Assembly (NCBI GenBank): GCA_029465975.1
Contig: CM055760.1
Span: 7,574,071 to 7,638,070, forward strand
Direction: 5' to 3'
DNA from: Dallia pectoralis
Lineage: Eukaryota; Chordata; Actinopteri; Esociformes; Umbridae
Length of the DNA stretch: 64,000 nucleotides
In this document: in pieces, positions 51,684 to 64,000 of the stretch
How positions within the stretch are numbered: the first letter of the stretch is position 1
How the letters are laid out: each line of letters opens with the position of its first letter
The notes under the pieces: model-generated
Seen by the model: only the letters and a program-made list of their open reading frames with translations
Databases searched by the model: none
Told to the model about the DNA's origin: nothing
Position numbers and translations under genes: made by a program

Positions 51684-53210
51684 AAACATGCGGGACATTC
51701 ACCCAGATAGTGTTCTCCACTGACACGAGAACATTGCATTTCAAAGGTGCACAGTTGATATTAGAGAAGTGGAACGTGGCTGACAGCAGGCGCCATTTAA
51801 CGGATAACCACACAGCTGGAGAGAGACATTCACGAGTTAGTAAGAGTTGTAAATACATTTCATGAATTCACGACACTGTTACGGCAGTCAAATAAAATCT
51901 TACTATGAAAACATGGTGTAAAACTGCCTGTTTTATTGGAACGAGTGTTGCCATTTGGCTGGGAATAATATTAGACTGCAGTAATACCCACAGCATGAAT
52001 ATGCAGACAATAGTCAAGCTGTACAATATACTTAAATGGTCCCTAGTTTATTCTTCGAATAGCCTTTATTGTGAACCCCTCTTATTCATTCAGGGCCACA
52101 TTTGCATTGAAACAGTTGTCTGGCTTTTTCTGTGTTTGTCTGACCTCATACAAGAAATGTGTCAACCTGAGTTGATGAACTAATGCGTCTGGACAATCTT
52201 TCTGCCACCACAATTGTGTATACATACAATGATTTTGTCCCAACTAAACCTTGGCATTATCTGTTTGTGTGCATAGAGAATAACGCATGCAATATCTAGT
52301 ATATCATATCTAAAACGTATATATGAGACCCGGTGGTTATAAGGGCTCTGACAGCATGAACGTGAATTTGCACTTTGCTGCCAGCCTCCATAAACCATGT
52401 GACAATCTCTCTGAGAAATTGCTGCTTCATTTAAGTGCTGGGGTTTCTGTGCCTTTTATTGGAGACTGGACGCCTGTGGTATTGACACAGCAGCCCTGCA
52501 TGTCTGAATTAAATGACAAATTACGTGGCCGCCGCGTTTGATTAATGGATGCTTTAACATACATGGTAAACGGTAAACATTTTAAATGCCGTATCGGTTG
52601 CCCCGTAAAATCATAGCGCGCATGAATCAGTGTAAGAAAGCTTTTTTTGAATTGACATCGTTTGCTTTGCTCGATTTTGCTCGAGGGGCCGACACGCGGT
52701 CACACGTCACACAACAGCGCCAGAGTCAATGTCAAACAAGCATGCCGTGGGTAGCATTTTTTGCACGTACAATATGTGTCACCTTAAAACGTGGACTTTT
52801 ATACATCTTCTGACGTCAATTACAATCATGGAGAAGTGACTGACAGTTTTCAGAAAGAATCTGTTAAATTGTAGCATTACGATAATTGAGTTCAGCCCGG
52901 TTTAGATGTGTGCGTGTGCATGCGTGCGTGTGCGTGCGTGTGTGCGCGTGCGTGTGGGTGGCTTGGGTGGATACGGAGCAAAGTTGGCAGAATGTTTTTA
53001 ATTCAAAGTTTTAAAGTGGCCCATAAATGCGTTTAATAATGGAGTTGGGAGATACTGCCGTTAATGTCATAGCCTGTGCTTTAACACTGTGAGTAAAGGT
53101 TCTACCTGAGGGAAGATCATCATTAATCCCACAGTTTTAGGTAATACTGTGAATTGCCCTTCCTTATAGTCCACAAAACTATTCCAGAATCCTTACTTTA
53201 GTCCTACCTA
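51684..53210. other. Intron-like non-coding DNA with a GTGCGT tract
   Basis: A GTGTGCGTGCGTGTG-type tract lies at about 52906-52957. The part from 52330 to 52560 is balanced, TAATTA-containing sequence that looks like a candidate conserved element. No gene is recognised. Confidence 0.45.
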
Positions 53211-53660
53211 CTCCTACCCACTCCTACCTACTCCTACCCACTCCTACCCACTTCTACCTACTCCTACCCACTTCTACCTACTCCTACCCACTTCTACCTA
53301 CTCCTACCCACTCCTACCTACTCCTACCTACTCCTACCCACTTCTACCTACTCCTACCCACTTCTACCTACTCCTACCCACTTCTACCTACTCCTACCCA
53401 CTCCTACCCACTCCTACCTACTCCTACCCACTTATACCTACTCCTACCCACTTCTACCTACTCCTACCCACTCCTACCCACTCCTACCTACTCCTACCCA
53501 CTCCTACCCACTTCTACCCACTCCTACCTACTCCTACCCACTCCTACCTACTCCTACCCACTCCTACCCACTTCTACCCACTCCTACCTACTCCTACCCA
53601 CTTCTACCTACTCCTACCCACTCCTACCTACTAATACCTACTCCTACCTACTCCTACCTA
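53211..53660. repeat. 10-bp minisatellite (CTCCTACCYA), ~45 copies
   Basis: Units CTCCTACCTA, CTCCTACCCA and CTTCTACCTA alternate, often as the 20-bp pair CTTCTACCTACTCCTACCCA, which indicates a dimeric higher-order unit. One TTATACC and one CTAATACC variant occur. Confidence 0.97.
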
Positions 53661-53709
53661 AGCTGAGGTCTGTGAGGATTCAAATGTGGAATTCCTCTAG
53701 CCAGGTAGT

Positions 53710-53880
53710 CATCTCCATCTCTTATCACACACACGTGTCTGCACACACACATCTCCATCTCTTATCACACACGCGTGTCTGTACACACACATCTCCATCT
53801 CTTATCACACACACGTGTCTGCACACACACATCTCCATCTACACACACACACGTGGCTGCACACACATCTCCATCTCTTA
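53710..53880. repeat. 40-bp minisatellite, ~4 copies
   Basis: Units start CATCTCCATCTCTTATCACA and end ACACACGTGTCTGCACACAC. The fourth copy has lost the CTCTTAT part. It lies only 50 bp from the decamer array. Confidence 0.92.
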
Positions 53881-56673
53881 TAATAACAGAGGATGAGCAT
53901 GGCCGGATGGTGACTACGAGTGGCCTATGGAAACGAGCTGGAGCATCTCATACTCTAACACCTCATTAAAATACCAGCAGCTGCAGTCATGAAGGCCTCA
54001 ACTCCAGAGTTTACGTTAGCTGATAAGCCTCCGTAGGGCTTAATAACCTCGTTTAGCCAGTCGGACTAATATTATTGTAAGACATTTGAAATTGCGATGT
54101 GACAAGTTGCTCATGTTAGAGGGATAGAGACAACAATGTTTTGTTTTCCCGAAACGAATGTAAGGCCTGCGTGAATCAGGGTTACGTGAGTATTAAACAT
54201 ACGACACACTACGGAAGATGAGACTGCAGAATACGAACTCTACAGCGTCCCGTTATTCCGCAGGAACATGCGGTCTGGTGTACTGGCGGCTCTCCTGTCA
54301 GGCTTTTACTAATACACAGTTAAGGGAACCATTAAGAGTTTGGTATTGTCGTTGTACTCACATTCAAACCAATTTTATTTACGTTTTAATTTCTCTGACT
54401 TTTAAACGGCAGTGTATGCATACATAGGTTGATATAGACTTACAAAACTGTTGGCCATTTTTCTCTACAAGTAGGAAGCTAGCTATTAGTTACCTACCAA
54501 TAATATACTAAATATCAGCTAAGCTTGGAAGCAATGAAGATCCCAAGAATGTGCAAGGGATTTGATATTTGGACAGTGCAATCATTAAAACACCAAGTTG
54601 AACATGTCATAAGGTAATGACATGGTAATAATATTTTCAAGATTTTTGGGATATTTTTTTTCTTGAGAGACTGGAGAAAGATGTATAACATTAGCAGATT
54701 CCCATGAGTGACATGGGTTTGTGGTACTGCAGAGATAACACACAAACGGTACGTTCCGTATTGGTTCAGTATGGTACGCAGCGTTTAGCAGTGGTACTCT
54801 GTTGACGTCTGAATCGTTATGTCATGAGTAAAACCCGGGCCACATCACAACATTATTTATTCATGCCCAGCATGTTAACAGATGAAAAGATCAGTGTGAT
54901 TTATTTCTGTGAACAATAATTGATTGCCTGAAGGATCACAATGCGTTTGATGATATAAGATTTCCGTCACAGCCGAACATCCAGGCTCCAGTGGTCTGGA
55001 ATTCTGTGCTGATAAAATATTTTTTGTTGTTGTAAAATACACTTTCCAGGGCAATAAATAGCGAGCATATCTGCCACAATTGCTCTGACTCTTGCCATGT
55101 CATTATGCCATATAGAACAAATGCTCTGATGACTACCTTCGTAAAATACAATTGTAAACGTCCAAAACTCAACCGTGTGGGCTTCAGTGACGTCTCATAT
55201 TGTTATATTCTAGCATGGCATGTTCAAAATGATTGCAGTACATTTTCAATGCAGCGCAACATAAGCTAAACAGCATTATTAATGCATTGTTGTTTTAAGG
55301 CTATAGGCTAGGTTAGCATAGAACCATATTTAACATGTTTGACAGTACAGCTCTAATGTCTAAAGGTATAGAAAGTGGGACAACGTGATGACAGACGTGT
55401 AGGGTAAACAGGTGACAGGTAACCAGGTGGCATCTTCCACTTATAGTGGAAAATATAAGCAAAATGGGCCGTTTTATTTATTATTACCAAGGCTGCCAAT
55501 GTTAGTAGGCATTGTATATAGAACTAGTAATTCCACAGTAAGCTGTTTTTCTGTTTGTCTGTTGTACCTTAAATATGGAGCTGGTATGTTTTTGTACAAT
55601 ATATCAGGAACTTGTATGTTTTTGAACATTATATTGGGAGCTTGTAGGTTTTTTGCAGAAAGGGTGACCCCTTCAGAGAATAACAACGAAGTACTTGTAC
55701 TGTACTGTACAAATATAACATTTTCCTAAAATGACATTGGGGCATTTTTTCATTTTAAATGACTAGAACGGGTTTTACATTTAATTGCCAGAATAATGTG
55801 TGCATGTACTTCAGTTTAAACGTGATGCTACGATGACAATGTAATAACCCAATCAGTGCTCCATCATCTGCGGCATAATGATTTAGATGAGGGACCTGTT
55901 GAAAATAAAAGCTGTTTAATTAATTAAGTAACCAAAAATACAAATCTCAATAGCTGGGGAAATAATTGCCTAACCACTAGTCATTAGGCATTCCATCTGG
56001 TCAATTAGCTCCCAGTTAGTCTCCCAGACTTATAAATGACTCGCTGGTAATTACAGCTAGCAGTCAGCTAGATAACTGAAAGGAACTGAATTACACGATG
56101 TCATTAAAATAAATAAATCAAATAATAACCCAATGAAAAATTAATTGAGCATGTGTAATTGTTATCTGAAATTAGCCTCTTATGTCTCCCTCCCGATCCC
56201 TCACGCATTTGTAATCATTTAAACGTAACGCCGAAGAGCTGGAGGGAAGGCCTCATTACAAAATAGTAGATAGACAATAATTTAAGGAATTTGCTGCTAG
56301 TTAAAATATCTATACTAAAAAAGCATACGTGTGTCATTGAAATTGATATGCCAAATAAGACTGACCTCACCACATCAAACAACCTCCAAATGTAAACTAA
56401 ATGGCTGCACTCAAAACTGTACGTCTAGTTACAAAACATAATGGAAATCCTGTATATTATAAACTCAGCGCTTATATCATATCATCTTATATTTATCTTT
56501 TACATTTTGGGCATTCTACCTTTGTATTGCATCCACAATAACACCAGCAGCATAACACAATCTTTCACTGTTTGTGGTAATAATAAATACATCCATTTGA
56601 AGCCAGCTGAAACACGCACCAACAGAGTTCCTGTTAACAGTATTTAACATTCAATACCGATCTAAAGACGGGC
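53881..56673. other. Intron-like AT-rich DNA
   Basis: No gene or named repeat is seen. The part from 55830 to 56240 is dense in TTAATTAATTAAG, ATTAGCT and TAATTACAGC words, a texture found in homeodomain-regulated elements. Confidence 0.45.
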
Positions 56674-56983
56674 TCACTTAGAAATGTCCTTGTTTTTGAC
56701 CATTAAAATAATACTAAACTGATCACAGACAAACTGTCTGTAACCAGAAGGAATAGCTTGTCACTCAAAAACAATATCATTTAAAATAGCTACCCAGCTA
56801 CCACAGACATTTATTAATGGAATAGGTTTACAAATTTTTTTTTCTTCTTTTCTCTGTCTCTCTTTTTATTTAATTGTATTGCAATTTTTTGGGGGGAGGG
56901 GGCGAAATCTAAGCATTTCATTGCATAACTTGTTATTGTAATGACAAATAAACATACCTTGAACCTTGTACATTTCTAAGTGA
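56674..56983. mobile_element. Tc1-like TIR remnant with a LINE 3'-tail-like insert
   Basis: TCACTTAGAAATGT at 56674-56687 and its exact inverse ACATTTCTAAGTGA at 56970-56983 are 14-bp inverted repeats. The left one continues CCTTGTTTTTGACCATTAAA, which I recall from a fish Tc1-like element. Inside, 56900-56965 reads AAGCATTTCATTGCATAACT ... AATGACAAATAAACATACCTTG, which resembles the 3' tail of a fish L2-type LINE and may be nested. No transposase is present. Nesting order is inferred. Confidence 0.62.
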
Positions 56984-59344
56984 CCCCAGACAAAAAGTAG
57001 TGAATCAATTCTCAAATAAATAAAAGGTTTCCACAGGTTTCAGCGATTTTAAGTACTCAAGCATTGCAACTGAGGTAAAAAAGTGTCTTCCCCAACGAGA
57101 TTAGTTTCATGGTTTTGTAAAAAGGGGTGAAATCCTTTTCTTTTACCTTGAACCCTGAGGAAAGGACCGGCTTGAAACATTTTCCAGTGAATTGATAGTG
57201 AACTGATTGATGGCCCTTATTGGACGGCATAATTAATTTTATGCATATGACTTCCGTAACAATTACCATGTGGGCCGATTGGAGAAGTTCACTGCTTATA
57301 TGAAGCCATCAATAATTGTGAATTCGTCACTGGGAAGGCCTCGATATCTGGATGACAGAGGGAGGGGGTAAAAAATGCTTGCCTAAAAGAGAGGGAATCT
57401 GTAAAAGGGCAAACGTTTCTGAGACGACTAAAGCCCTTAATGAAGTGCGCATAAGAAATGTGAAGGACATTTAAATAGAGACGACCTCTAGTCCTTCGGT
57501 CGTCTCATCCAGAAATAAAACCTGGTGTGGTGGTCCATTTCGGTTCATGATCATTGCTGCGTGTGTGGTTACATCCGGAGAACAGGAGATAAGTGGCTCA
57601 CACCACAGCCAACCGACAAAAAAACAATGCTAGGTGACATTAATGGGGTATTCTAATGTTGAATATCACCACCAACATCCATCTAACCACCTAACTAACA
57701 AACCAAACTGACTTGCCTTGCTGTCCAACCAGGGTCTGTAAATTGGGACCCGGCAAACAGACGTACAAGGAGAGTCCGTCCGGCTGCAAGGAACATTCCG
57801 GAGGGATGGATTGAGAGGACAGCCTATCGGCTGAGAGCTGGGTTGGAACAGGTGTAAAGTCAGGTGGACAGACGAGAGTGATGTGTGGAGATTCCCCTAT
57901 CAGGTGTCTGTTGGCAGGAGCCACGCTGAGCGGATTGGATGGGAAGCGTGTGGGCCCGGGACGTGCTGAGGCTCGGTCAGGTCCAATCCCTGGGATGTTT
58001 AACTAAATGACTGATGACCAACCAGAGGTCAGGAGTAATGAACAGAGCAGTCAGTGGACACGTCCTGGAGGACACACACACACACACGGACACACCAATA
58101 CACACAAACGTCCAGGCCCGGCCAGAGAGGAGTTGGGGGTGAGAATATGTTGTACACTGGGATTACGACGGGCCAGCGTTCAGAGATTTAGGTTCATGTT
58201 GACACGAGACTGTTGATTTAAACACATCCAGGTAGATTTGATCTGACGGTATTCTGAGATATGTGAGTGAGATATATTACGTACGTGTAGAAACTTAAGA
58301 ATAAAGACTCCAGCTATAAAACGAAAATGACTCCAACTATAAAACGTTTTATGGATGAATTGTATGTATTACGCGTCTCGTGAGTGCATTGCGAAATCGA
58401 GCGTCACAGATTTACGCACAATGTGTTTTGTGTTCCTCTGAGACCACGTTATTTATGCAGGGATATTGTTATAGCAGCAGTAAGCAAAAGTTCAGTGACA
58501 AACTTGCCAACGCTTTTACTTAAGTCATATTACTGACAGCTCACAGCCCGTCCTATCACGAGGGAAAACCACTCCAGAAGAATCAGATACAGTATTTTCC
58601 CGGCATAATTTCCCCCCATGTAAATCAACGCCCTGCCTGACATTTGACTTTATCGCATAACTGAAAACCGTTAATGTTAGCTGCTCAACAACACATCGCC
58701 GTGTGGATACGCAAAACAATGACAAACACCGTACGGACATCAGTGTGTCGCTTAAATACCGCTCCACACTATCAGGACAGAAGCGGGAAGACGGGATGAG
58801 ATCTATATTAAAATAAAATGAATGCGGGGGGAAAAAAGATGTTAGATGTACGACCTCTGGCAGAAAACACATCGGGACTGAATTGATCTGGATGACATGA
58901 ATAATTTAGCTGACACTAAAGGAGGCAATATAAATGCACACATATATTCTAATCTTTCAGCCACTGTTCCGTAAATGCTCTGTTCTCCGGTTCCTTCCCT
59001 CTCGCCGTCGTGGAACGCAGCATTCGGGCGCCTGGCCCTGGAGGCTAAATTAATCCCAAATTGTATCCTTCTTCACCCCTATTCCACATTCAAAAATATT
59101 CACACACAATATGCTAAATAATTATTATCAGATTAATCCCGAACAGGAATTGGTATCCACTGGTTTTGTGCTGTAAAGGGATGTTTCTTCTACTTTTGAC
59201 CTTTACCTTTACTGCGGTTTTATCTCTCAGGTAACCCATAGTGACAGCCTCCCCCAGCCTGTCCTGCCGGTCTCTCCCCAGCCCAATCTGATGACGGCAC
59301 AGTCCTGTCTCTCCTGTACAACCAGCCACCAAATGGCTGTCTTT
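56984..59344. other. Intron-like non-coding DNA
   Basis: A short CA tract lies at 58075-58087. A 115-codon minus frame (58525-58872) shows no motif. No gene is recognised. Confidence 0.45.
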
Positions 59345-60569
59345 AAACAGACAAGCATTATAGATGAAGGATGAAACAGACAAGCATCATAGATGAAGGA
59401 TGAAACAGACAAGCATCACAGGGGCTAGATGAAACAGACAAGCATCATAGATGAAGGATGAAACAGACAAGCGTCATAGATAAAGGATGAAACAGACAAG
59501 CATCATGGATGAAGGATGAAGCAGACAAGCATCATAGATGAAGGATTAAACAGACAAGCATCACAGGGGCTAGATGAAACAGACAAGCATCATAGATGAA
59601 GGATGAAACAGACAAGCATCACGGATGAAGGATGAAGCAGACAAGCATCACGGATGAAGGATGAAGCAGACAAGCATCATGGATGAAGGATGAAACAGAC
59701 AAGCATCATGGATGAAGGATGAAACAGACAAGCATCATGGATGAAGTATGAAGCAGACAAGCATCATGGATGAAGGATGAAGCAGACAAGCATCATGGAT
59801 GAAGGATGAAACAGACAAGCATCATGGATGAAGGATGAAACAGACAAGCATCATGGATGAAGGATGAAACAGACAAGCATCATGGATGAACGATGAAACA
59901 GACAAGCATCATGGATGAACGATGAAGCAGACAAGCATCATGGATGAAGGATGAAACAGACAAGCATCATGGATGAAGGATGAAGCAGACAACCATCATG
60001 GATGAAGGATGAAACAGACAAGCATCATGGATGAACGATGAAACAGACAAGCATCATGGATGAAGGATGAAACAGACAACCATCATGGATGAAGGATGAA
60101 ACAGACAAGCATCATGGATGAAGGATGAAACAGACAAGCATCATGGATGAAGGATGAAGCAGACAAGCATCATAGATGAAGGATGAAACAGACAAGCATC
60201 ATGGATGAAGGATGAAGCAGACAAGCATCATGGATGAAGGATGAAACAGACAAGCATCATGGATGAAGGATGAAGCAGACAAGCATCATGGATGAAGGAT
60301 GAAACAGACAAGCATCATGGATGAAGGATGAAACAGACAAGCATCATGGATGAAGGATGAAACAGACAAGCATCATGGATGAAGGATGAAACAGACAAGC
60401 ATCATGGATGAAGGATGAAACAGACAAGCATCATGGATGAAGGATGAAACAGACAAGCATCATGGATGAAGGATGAAGCAGACAACCATCATGGATGAAG
60501 GATGAAACAGACAAGCATCATGGATGAAGGATGAAACAGACAAGCATCATGGATGAAGGATGAAACAGA
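59345..60569. repeat. 29-bp minisatellite, ~42 copies
   Basis: The unit reads AACAGACAAGCATCATGGAT then GAAGGATGA. Variants are GCAGAC for ACAGAC, ATAGATG for ATGGATG, AACGATG for AAGGATG, and AACCATC. A shorter CACAGGGGCTAGATG variant occurs twice near 59415 and 59560, about five units apart, marking a block duplication. The left edge has most ATAG units and the interior most ATGG units. Confidence 0.98.
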
Positions 60570-62459
60570 TGGCTCGGAGAAAACTGACCCTGAATGATCC
60601 TATCTGACGCATACATTATTTATATAAGCACATAATCGACTGCAAGGAGATTTTGCTGGTGGAGAAAAGTGATGTGTGTCGACAGACGTCCGCATCACCG
60701 TGCCATCACGTGACTCTACCCTACAACCAAAAGATGTCGGGAAACACTTGAAGCCTCATTACACACTCATTACTGAGACTTTAAAACCATCTCTGGCCGT
60801 ATTCATGACTTCCTCAATGTGAATTACTATGCAGATTATAAGATGTCTTCGCGACCCGCCCCTTTAATTAAAGGACGATAATGAACGTTTGACTCCGACA
60901 GGTGTTTTGTTGTTCCCGCGTCCGACAAACATGGCAGACTAATTCCACTGAGGGGACGACATAAAACAAGGTCAGCGAACATCTTCGCGCGGAGCCGCGG
61001 TTCTGTCGGTTTTTACCGGATCGCACCTAGGTAAACGTGGAGGTGCCGAGCGCGGCGTGACAGAGGCGTTCTAAACGGGGGGCCGGTAATGAGTTGCGCA
61101 CGCGCGCGTGTGTGTGTGTGTGGCGTGCAACGTGCAGTGTGCCCGGGAGCAGGGCCACGAACTGAGACTCGGTTTAATTAATGAACTGATCCAGGCTCAG
61201 GGAGAAAGACACAGGCCCGTCTCTCAACCCTGAGCAGCAGGTCACAACACTGACAGATGCCCTCGATTACAATGTTAATGATAGCCGAGTCTGGGTCAGA
61301 TAATCATATTCAAAGCTTTCTCCACCGGATAACAATCGGAAGCATTGCCACGCCATGGACGGCATCCCAGAAGAGGGTCGTCAGTGTTTGGAACATCTGC
61401 GGCACATGCCCGGGCCGGGGGGAACCCGTGGGGAACCCTGGGGCGGGGGGGGCTCCCAGAGCAGACTGAGCCGGGATCCACCTCCACTGTCTTTGTGCTC
61501 GTTCTGGAACGGGCCGGCGCAGCGTGGGTCAGGATCTGGCCAATCAGATCGGGAACTGATAAGATCTGCGGGTTAGCTCCAGCGAGAGTGTGTGCAGCGC
61601 GTGCCCTGTAGACTGACTGGTGTGTGTGTGTGTGTGTGCCAATACGATGGCGTGCTCGTGAGGTGAGGGCTAAACACTCATCTCGAACTCGTCAACCCCC
61701 AGTAACAGACAGAGGAAAAAAACAGCTCTTCGGCACGTGAATTAACTGATAAATAAAAAAGGCGACTGCCAGAACCGGGGTGACATTCTTTTTCCCGACC
61801 ACCTTGCCCACAAGGCGCCTTCATCTGAGGCCAACCGCCGACCGGCCGACGGGGCGAGGGACGGTTCCGTGGATCCCATCTAGTGCTCCCTCATCCCAAA
61901 CATTAAATATCACCTGCCGTGATTAATCCCAACTTAATGGAATCCATCAGCCAGCCAATGACCAGCCAATGAGCTATGTAATCATTCACATAGTAAATTA
62001 AACGATGTAAGGGCTCTCCGTGTTCCTCGCTGACAGAGATGGAGAGGATCGGACCCGCCGGGGCGGAGGGTCCCAGATGTCTGGGGTTGGGGGGGGCTCC
62101 ACACGCAGCCCCCCTCTGAAAAAAAAACACATACGTGCCCAGCAGAGGTAATTTTGCAGTCATGACACGGCTCAGGGAATCCCTGTTCGTCTGCTTTGAC
62201 TGATCCGCTGTTAGCCGCCTGGTTTCAGGATCAACAACAACAACAACAACAGCTTTAACATGTACAGCGTATTTATTGCCGGTTCACTGCTTCAGCGTGG
62301 TACTGTACATTATCTCAGGAAACGTGCCGGTCATCATATGCGCTGAGTTATTTTCCGCACATTTGTAAGGCATATCCACGTTAACATAATGATCAGTAAT
62401 AATATGGTGATATATCACAGAGTTTCTGCTCGTCTCTCCCCGTCTCGTATTCCCTCCAG
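60570..62459. other. Intron-like DNA, partly CpG-rich, leading to exon candidate 3
   Basis: CpG-rich patches lie at 60960-61110 and 61330-61600. (GT)n tracts lie at 61110-61122 and 61619-61638, and a (CAA)n tract at 62232-62250. The last 35 bp form a pyrimidine-rich tract ending CCCTCCAG. No other exon is supported. Confidence 0.45.
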
Positions 62460-62511
62460 ATCACAACGCGGTCATATTTGGCGCCCCGCCAGATGACGTC
62501 AGCAGCAGAGT
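62460..62511 (+). CDS. Candidate 52-nt exon of an unidentified + strand gene
   Basis: The acceptor is strong (CTCTCCCCGTCTCGTATTCC then CTCCAG) and the donor GT|GTAAGTGA is close to ideal. In the frame set by candidate 2 the exon reads D-HNAVIFGAPPDDVSSR with two bases (GT) left over; the Asp codon is split across the intron. One other frame is also open, the third is not. The chained peptide ends ...EWLDVV|DHNAVIFGAP.... I recognise no domain. More exons could lie between 17643 and 62460 and would change the chain. Existence as an exon is moderately likely; membership in the same gene is inference. Confidence 0.42.
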
Positions 62512-63530
62512 GTAAGTGAAGTTCAGGATGTTCACGTGTTGAATGTCCTGCCTGTGTCAACACACCAGAGAAAAATGGCTGTCAGAGATCCAAACTCTCT
62601 GGTTCTGTGGAGGTCGCCACCTGCCTTTAGCCTTGCTCTGAACCCACAAGGTAAACAGATGTTCTGGAGATGGGGATCTCACAGGCATTTAAAAGGGGCT
62701 TCTCTGGAACGTTTGTCACACTGGTAGAAAAAATAACAGAAAAACAAATAAAGTGCCGACTAACAGTGAAATGTTCACTAATGATCCCTGTTTGTGGATT
62801 CGTCTTTTCTCTGATGCGTCACAGCTTTTCTTTGAACTTTCCTACTTCAGACTTTGGACCATGGATTCTTCTCACTTTGCTGATTTCCTCCTACCCTGAG
62901 TCGGCACACTTTCGCGTGATGTACAACAAAATCTATTGTCTGGTGAAGAACTTTTTACTCACTCTGCCCGTAACCACATTCTTTTAGATCACGTCTATAG
63001 GTATCTGTCATTGCAGACACTCGCATTTGGTTCAGGTGAGTTGACGATCAACGCAAGCTTTCCTCATAGGAATCTCCACCAGGCCGATCCACAATGAGTT
63101 GGGTGAATGCGTGTGCTCTCATGTTCACTGTTCTGAGGTCTTCAGTAAAGCTACGCAGGTGTCCAAGCGCGATGAGATCAGAAGAACCCTGCTGATGACA
63201 CATTCCTGCGCTGGCCAGTTTGCATTGCCTATGAGGCATCCCAGTCACTCAACGGGTAGCGCAACAGGCTATGCTCGAACCTAGACTGCGGTGGTTAGCA
63301 TGTTGCTGTTGTAGGATTTTCATCTGACTGGTAGCTTAGCTCTTTTAATGAACTTTGGCCAATCGCATCACCTGAGCACCCAGTTTAGTTGTTCCTAATG
63401 TTGCAGCTTTAGATCTGTTCTGGGATCTGTTGGCCCATGCCAGGTTTTTTAAGCCTTTTGAACGAGAAGTGGATTTGGCACAGTCCGATCTGGTTAAACA
63501 ACTGGGTACTCCTTCAGGCACGCGGGAAAT
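62512..63530. other. Intron-like DNA
   Basis: No repeat is recognised. Several short frames on both strands (for example minus 63048-63248) show mildly protein-like composition but no motif. A GGTTCGA word on the minus strand near 63275 is not backed by a tRNA fold. Confidence 0.4.
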
Positions 63531-64000
63531 GTGAATGTTGACCTGTTTAACCGTCTTACAGCATCTCTTTTCGAGAGCATTTCAATGGTTCATTTTTTCT
63601 TGACTCATAGTGAGCATAGCAGGCAGTTTGTTTATTCTGTAGGCTTACGTGACTTGGCAGCTGTAACCTGGACGTCCTTTAATAATTCCCAATCACAGTT
63701 TCCAAGCACTGTCACATCCAACGAGGTGGAAGTCAACGCGGTTGTCTTTGGTCTTGGTCTTCTGATAGACACATGCACATAGGGGTCTTGTCAGATGCTG
63801 TGGAGAGGTTTGTTGCATCAGTTCCATATCAGGGGCATCACCGGGTCCGTTTGACTGGGAAGTGACAGCATAGAGTTGTGGTCGAATTTGTCACAGAGAA
63901 GGACAACGAGGAGCTTGTATCAATTTCTGTGCAGGGATTCACACAGCCACATCCAGATAATGTCACAGCTGGGATGTTAATGCCAGCAAACAGGATTATC
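63531..64000 (+). pseudogene. Degraded coding-like sequence running off the right edge
   Basis: Three + strand segments read like decayed protein. The first is 63531-63782 (83 codons, with SNEVEVNAVVFGLGLLIDTC). After a one-base shift comes GVLSDAVERFVASVPYQGHH (about 63785-63845). After a TGA comes QHRVVVEFVTEKDNEELVSI and on to the window end. The last part stays open to 64000. Composition is non-repetitive and the segments follow one another with one frame change and one stop, as in a pseudogene or old retroelement. I do not recognise the family. Chance cannot be excluded. Confidence 0.3.

Noticed and set aside
62577..62651. Second exon just after candidate 3, starting ATGGCTGTC and ending AAG|GTAAACAG
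   Set aside because: The donor is fair but there is no pyrimidine tract or suitable acceptor within reach, and candidate 3's own donor would leave an intron too short.
63231..63300. tRNA-derived SINE or tRNA gene, from a GGTTCGAG word on the minus strand
   Set aside because: No A box at proper spacing and no cloverleaf can be drawn.

Overview
The window reads as non-coding DNA from a ray-finned fish, most likely teleost, nuclear genome. I see no operons, no prokaryotic-style gene packing and no complete protein-coding gene. What I do see is long AT-rich and CpG-patchy intron-like DNA, many CA/GT microsatellites, very large minisatellites, and transposon families typical of fish: two Tc1/mariner remnants with recognisable transposase, two smaller TIR elements, a hAT element, an L2-like LINE reverse-transcriptase fragment and a solo LTR. 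The fish assignment rests on my memory of those repeat families and is an inference.

The only plausible genic signal is three short exon candidates on the + strand (3407-3437, 17560-17643, 62460-62511). Each has a good pyrimidine tract, AG acceptor and GTAA-type donor, and one reading frame runs through all three with compatible phases. If they are real, most of the window is intron of one large + strand gene. I could not name the gene. Large introns with many non-coding blocks fit a regulatory-domain (bystander) gene, but that is conjecture.

Layout: 1-7138 is intron-like DNA with a G-rich block, CA arrays and exon candidate 1. A solo LTR with a perfect 5-bp target duplication lies at 7139-7645. 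A 14-bp minisatellite fills 10413-12466. CT-rich and 38-bp arrays occupy 14176-16885, followed by exon candidate 2. A Tc1-like element at 18970-22139 has been inflated by a ~2.8-kb VNTR that grew from its own transposase sequence. A LINE remnant sits at 23380-23760 and a 37-bp minisatellite of about 89 copies at 27536-30835. A perfect 60-bp palindrome with a third tandem arm lies at 32676-32765. A Tc1 transposase remnant abuts a TIR element at 40225-40913. Opposed telomere-like degenerate repeats lie at 41088-42858, and a hAT element with a perfect 8-bp target duplication at 47326-48491. A decamer array fills 53211-53660, nested Tc1-like/LINE tails lie at 56674-56983, and a 29-bp minisatellite at 59345-60569. 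Exon candidate 3 is at 62460-62511, with degraded coding-like sequence at the right edge.

Tandem repeats make up roughly 13-14 kb, about a fifth of the window. Most long open frames, including the longest (1013 codons), are by-products of stop-free repeats. The few non-repeat open frames of 150-161 codons are about as many as expected by chance in 64 kb.
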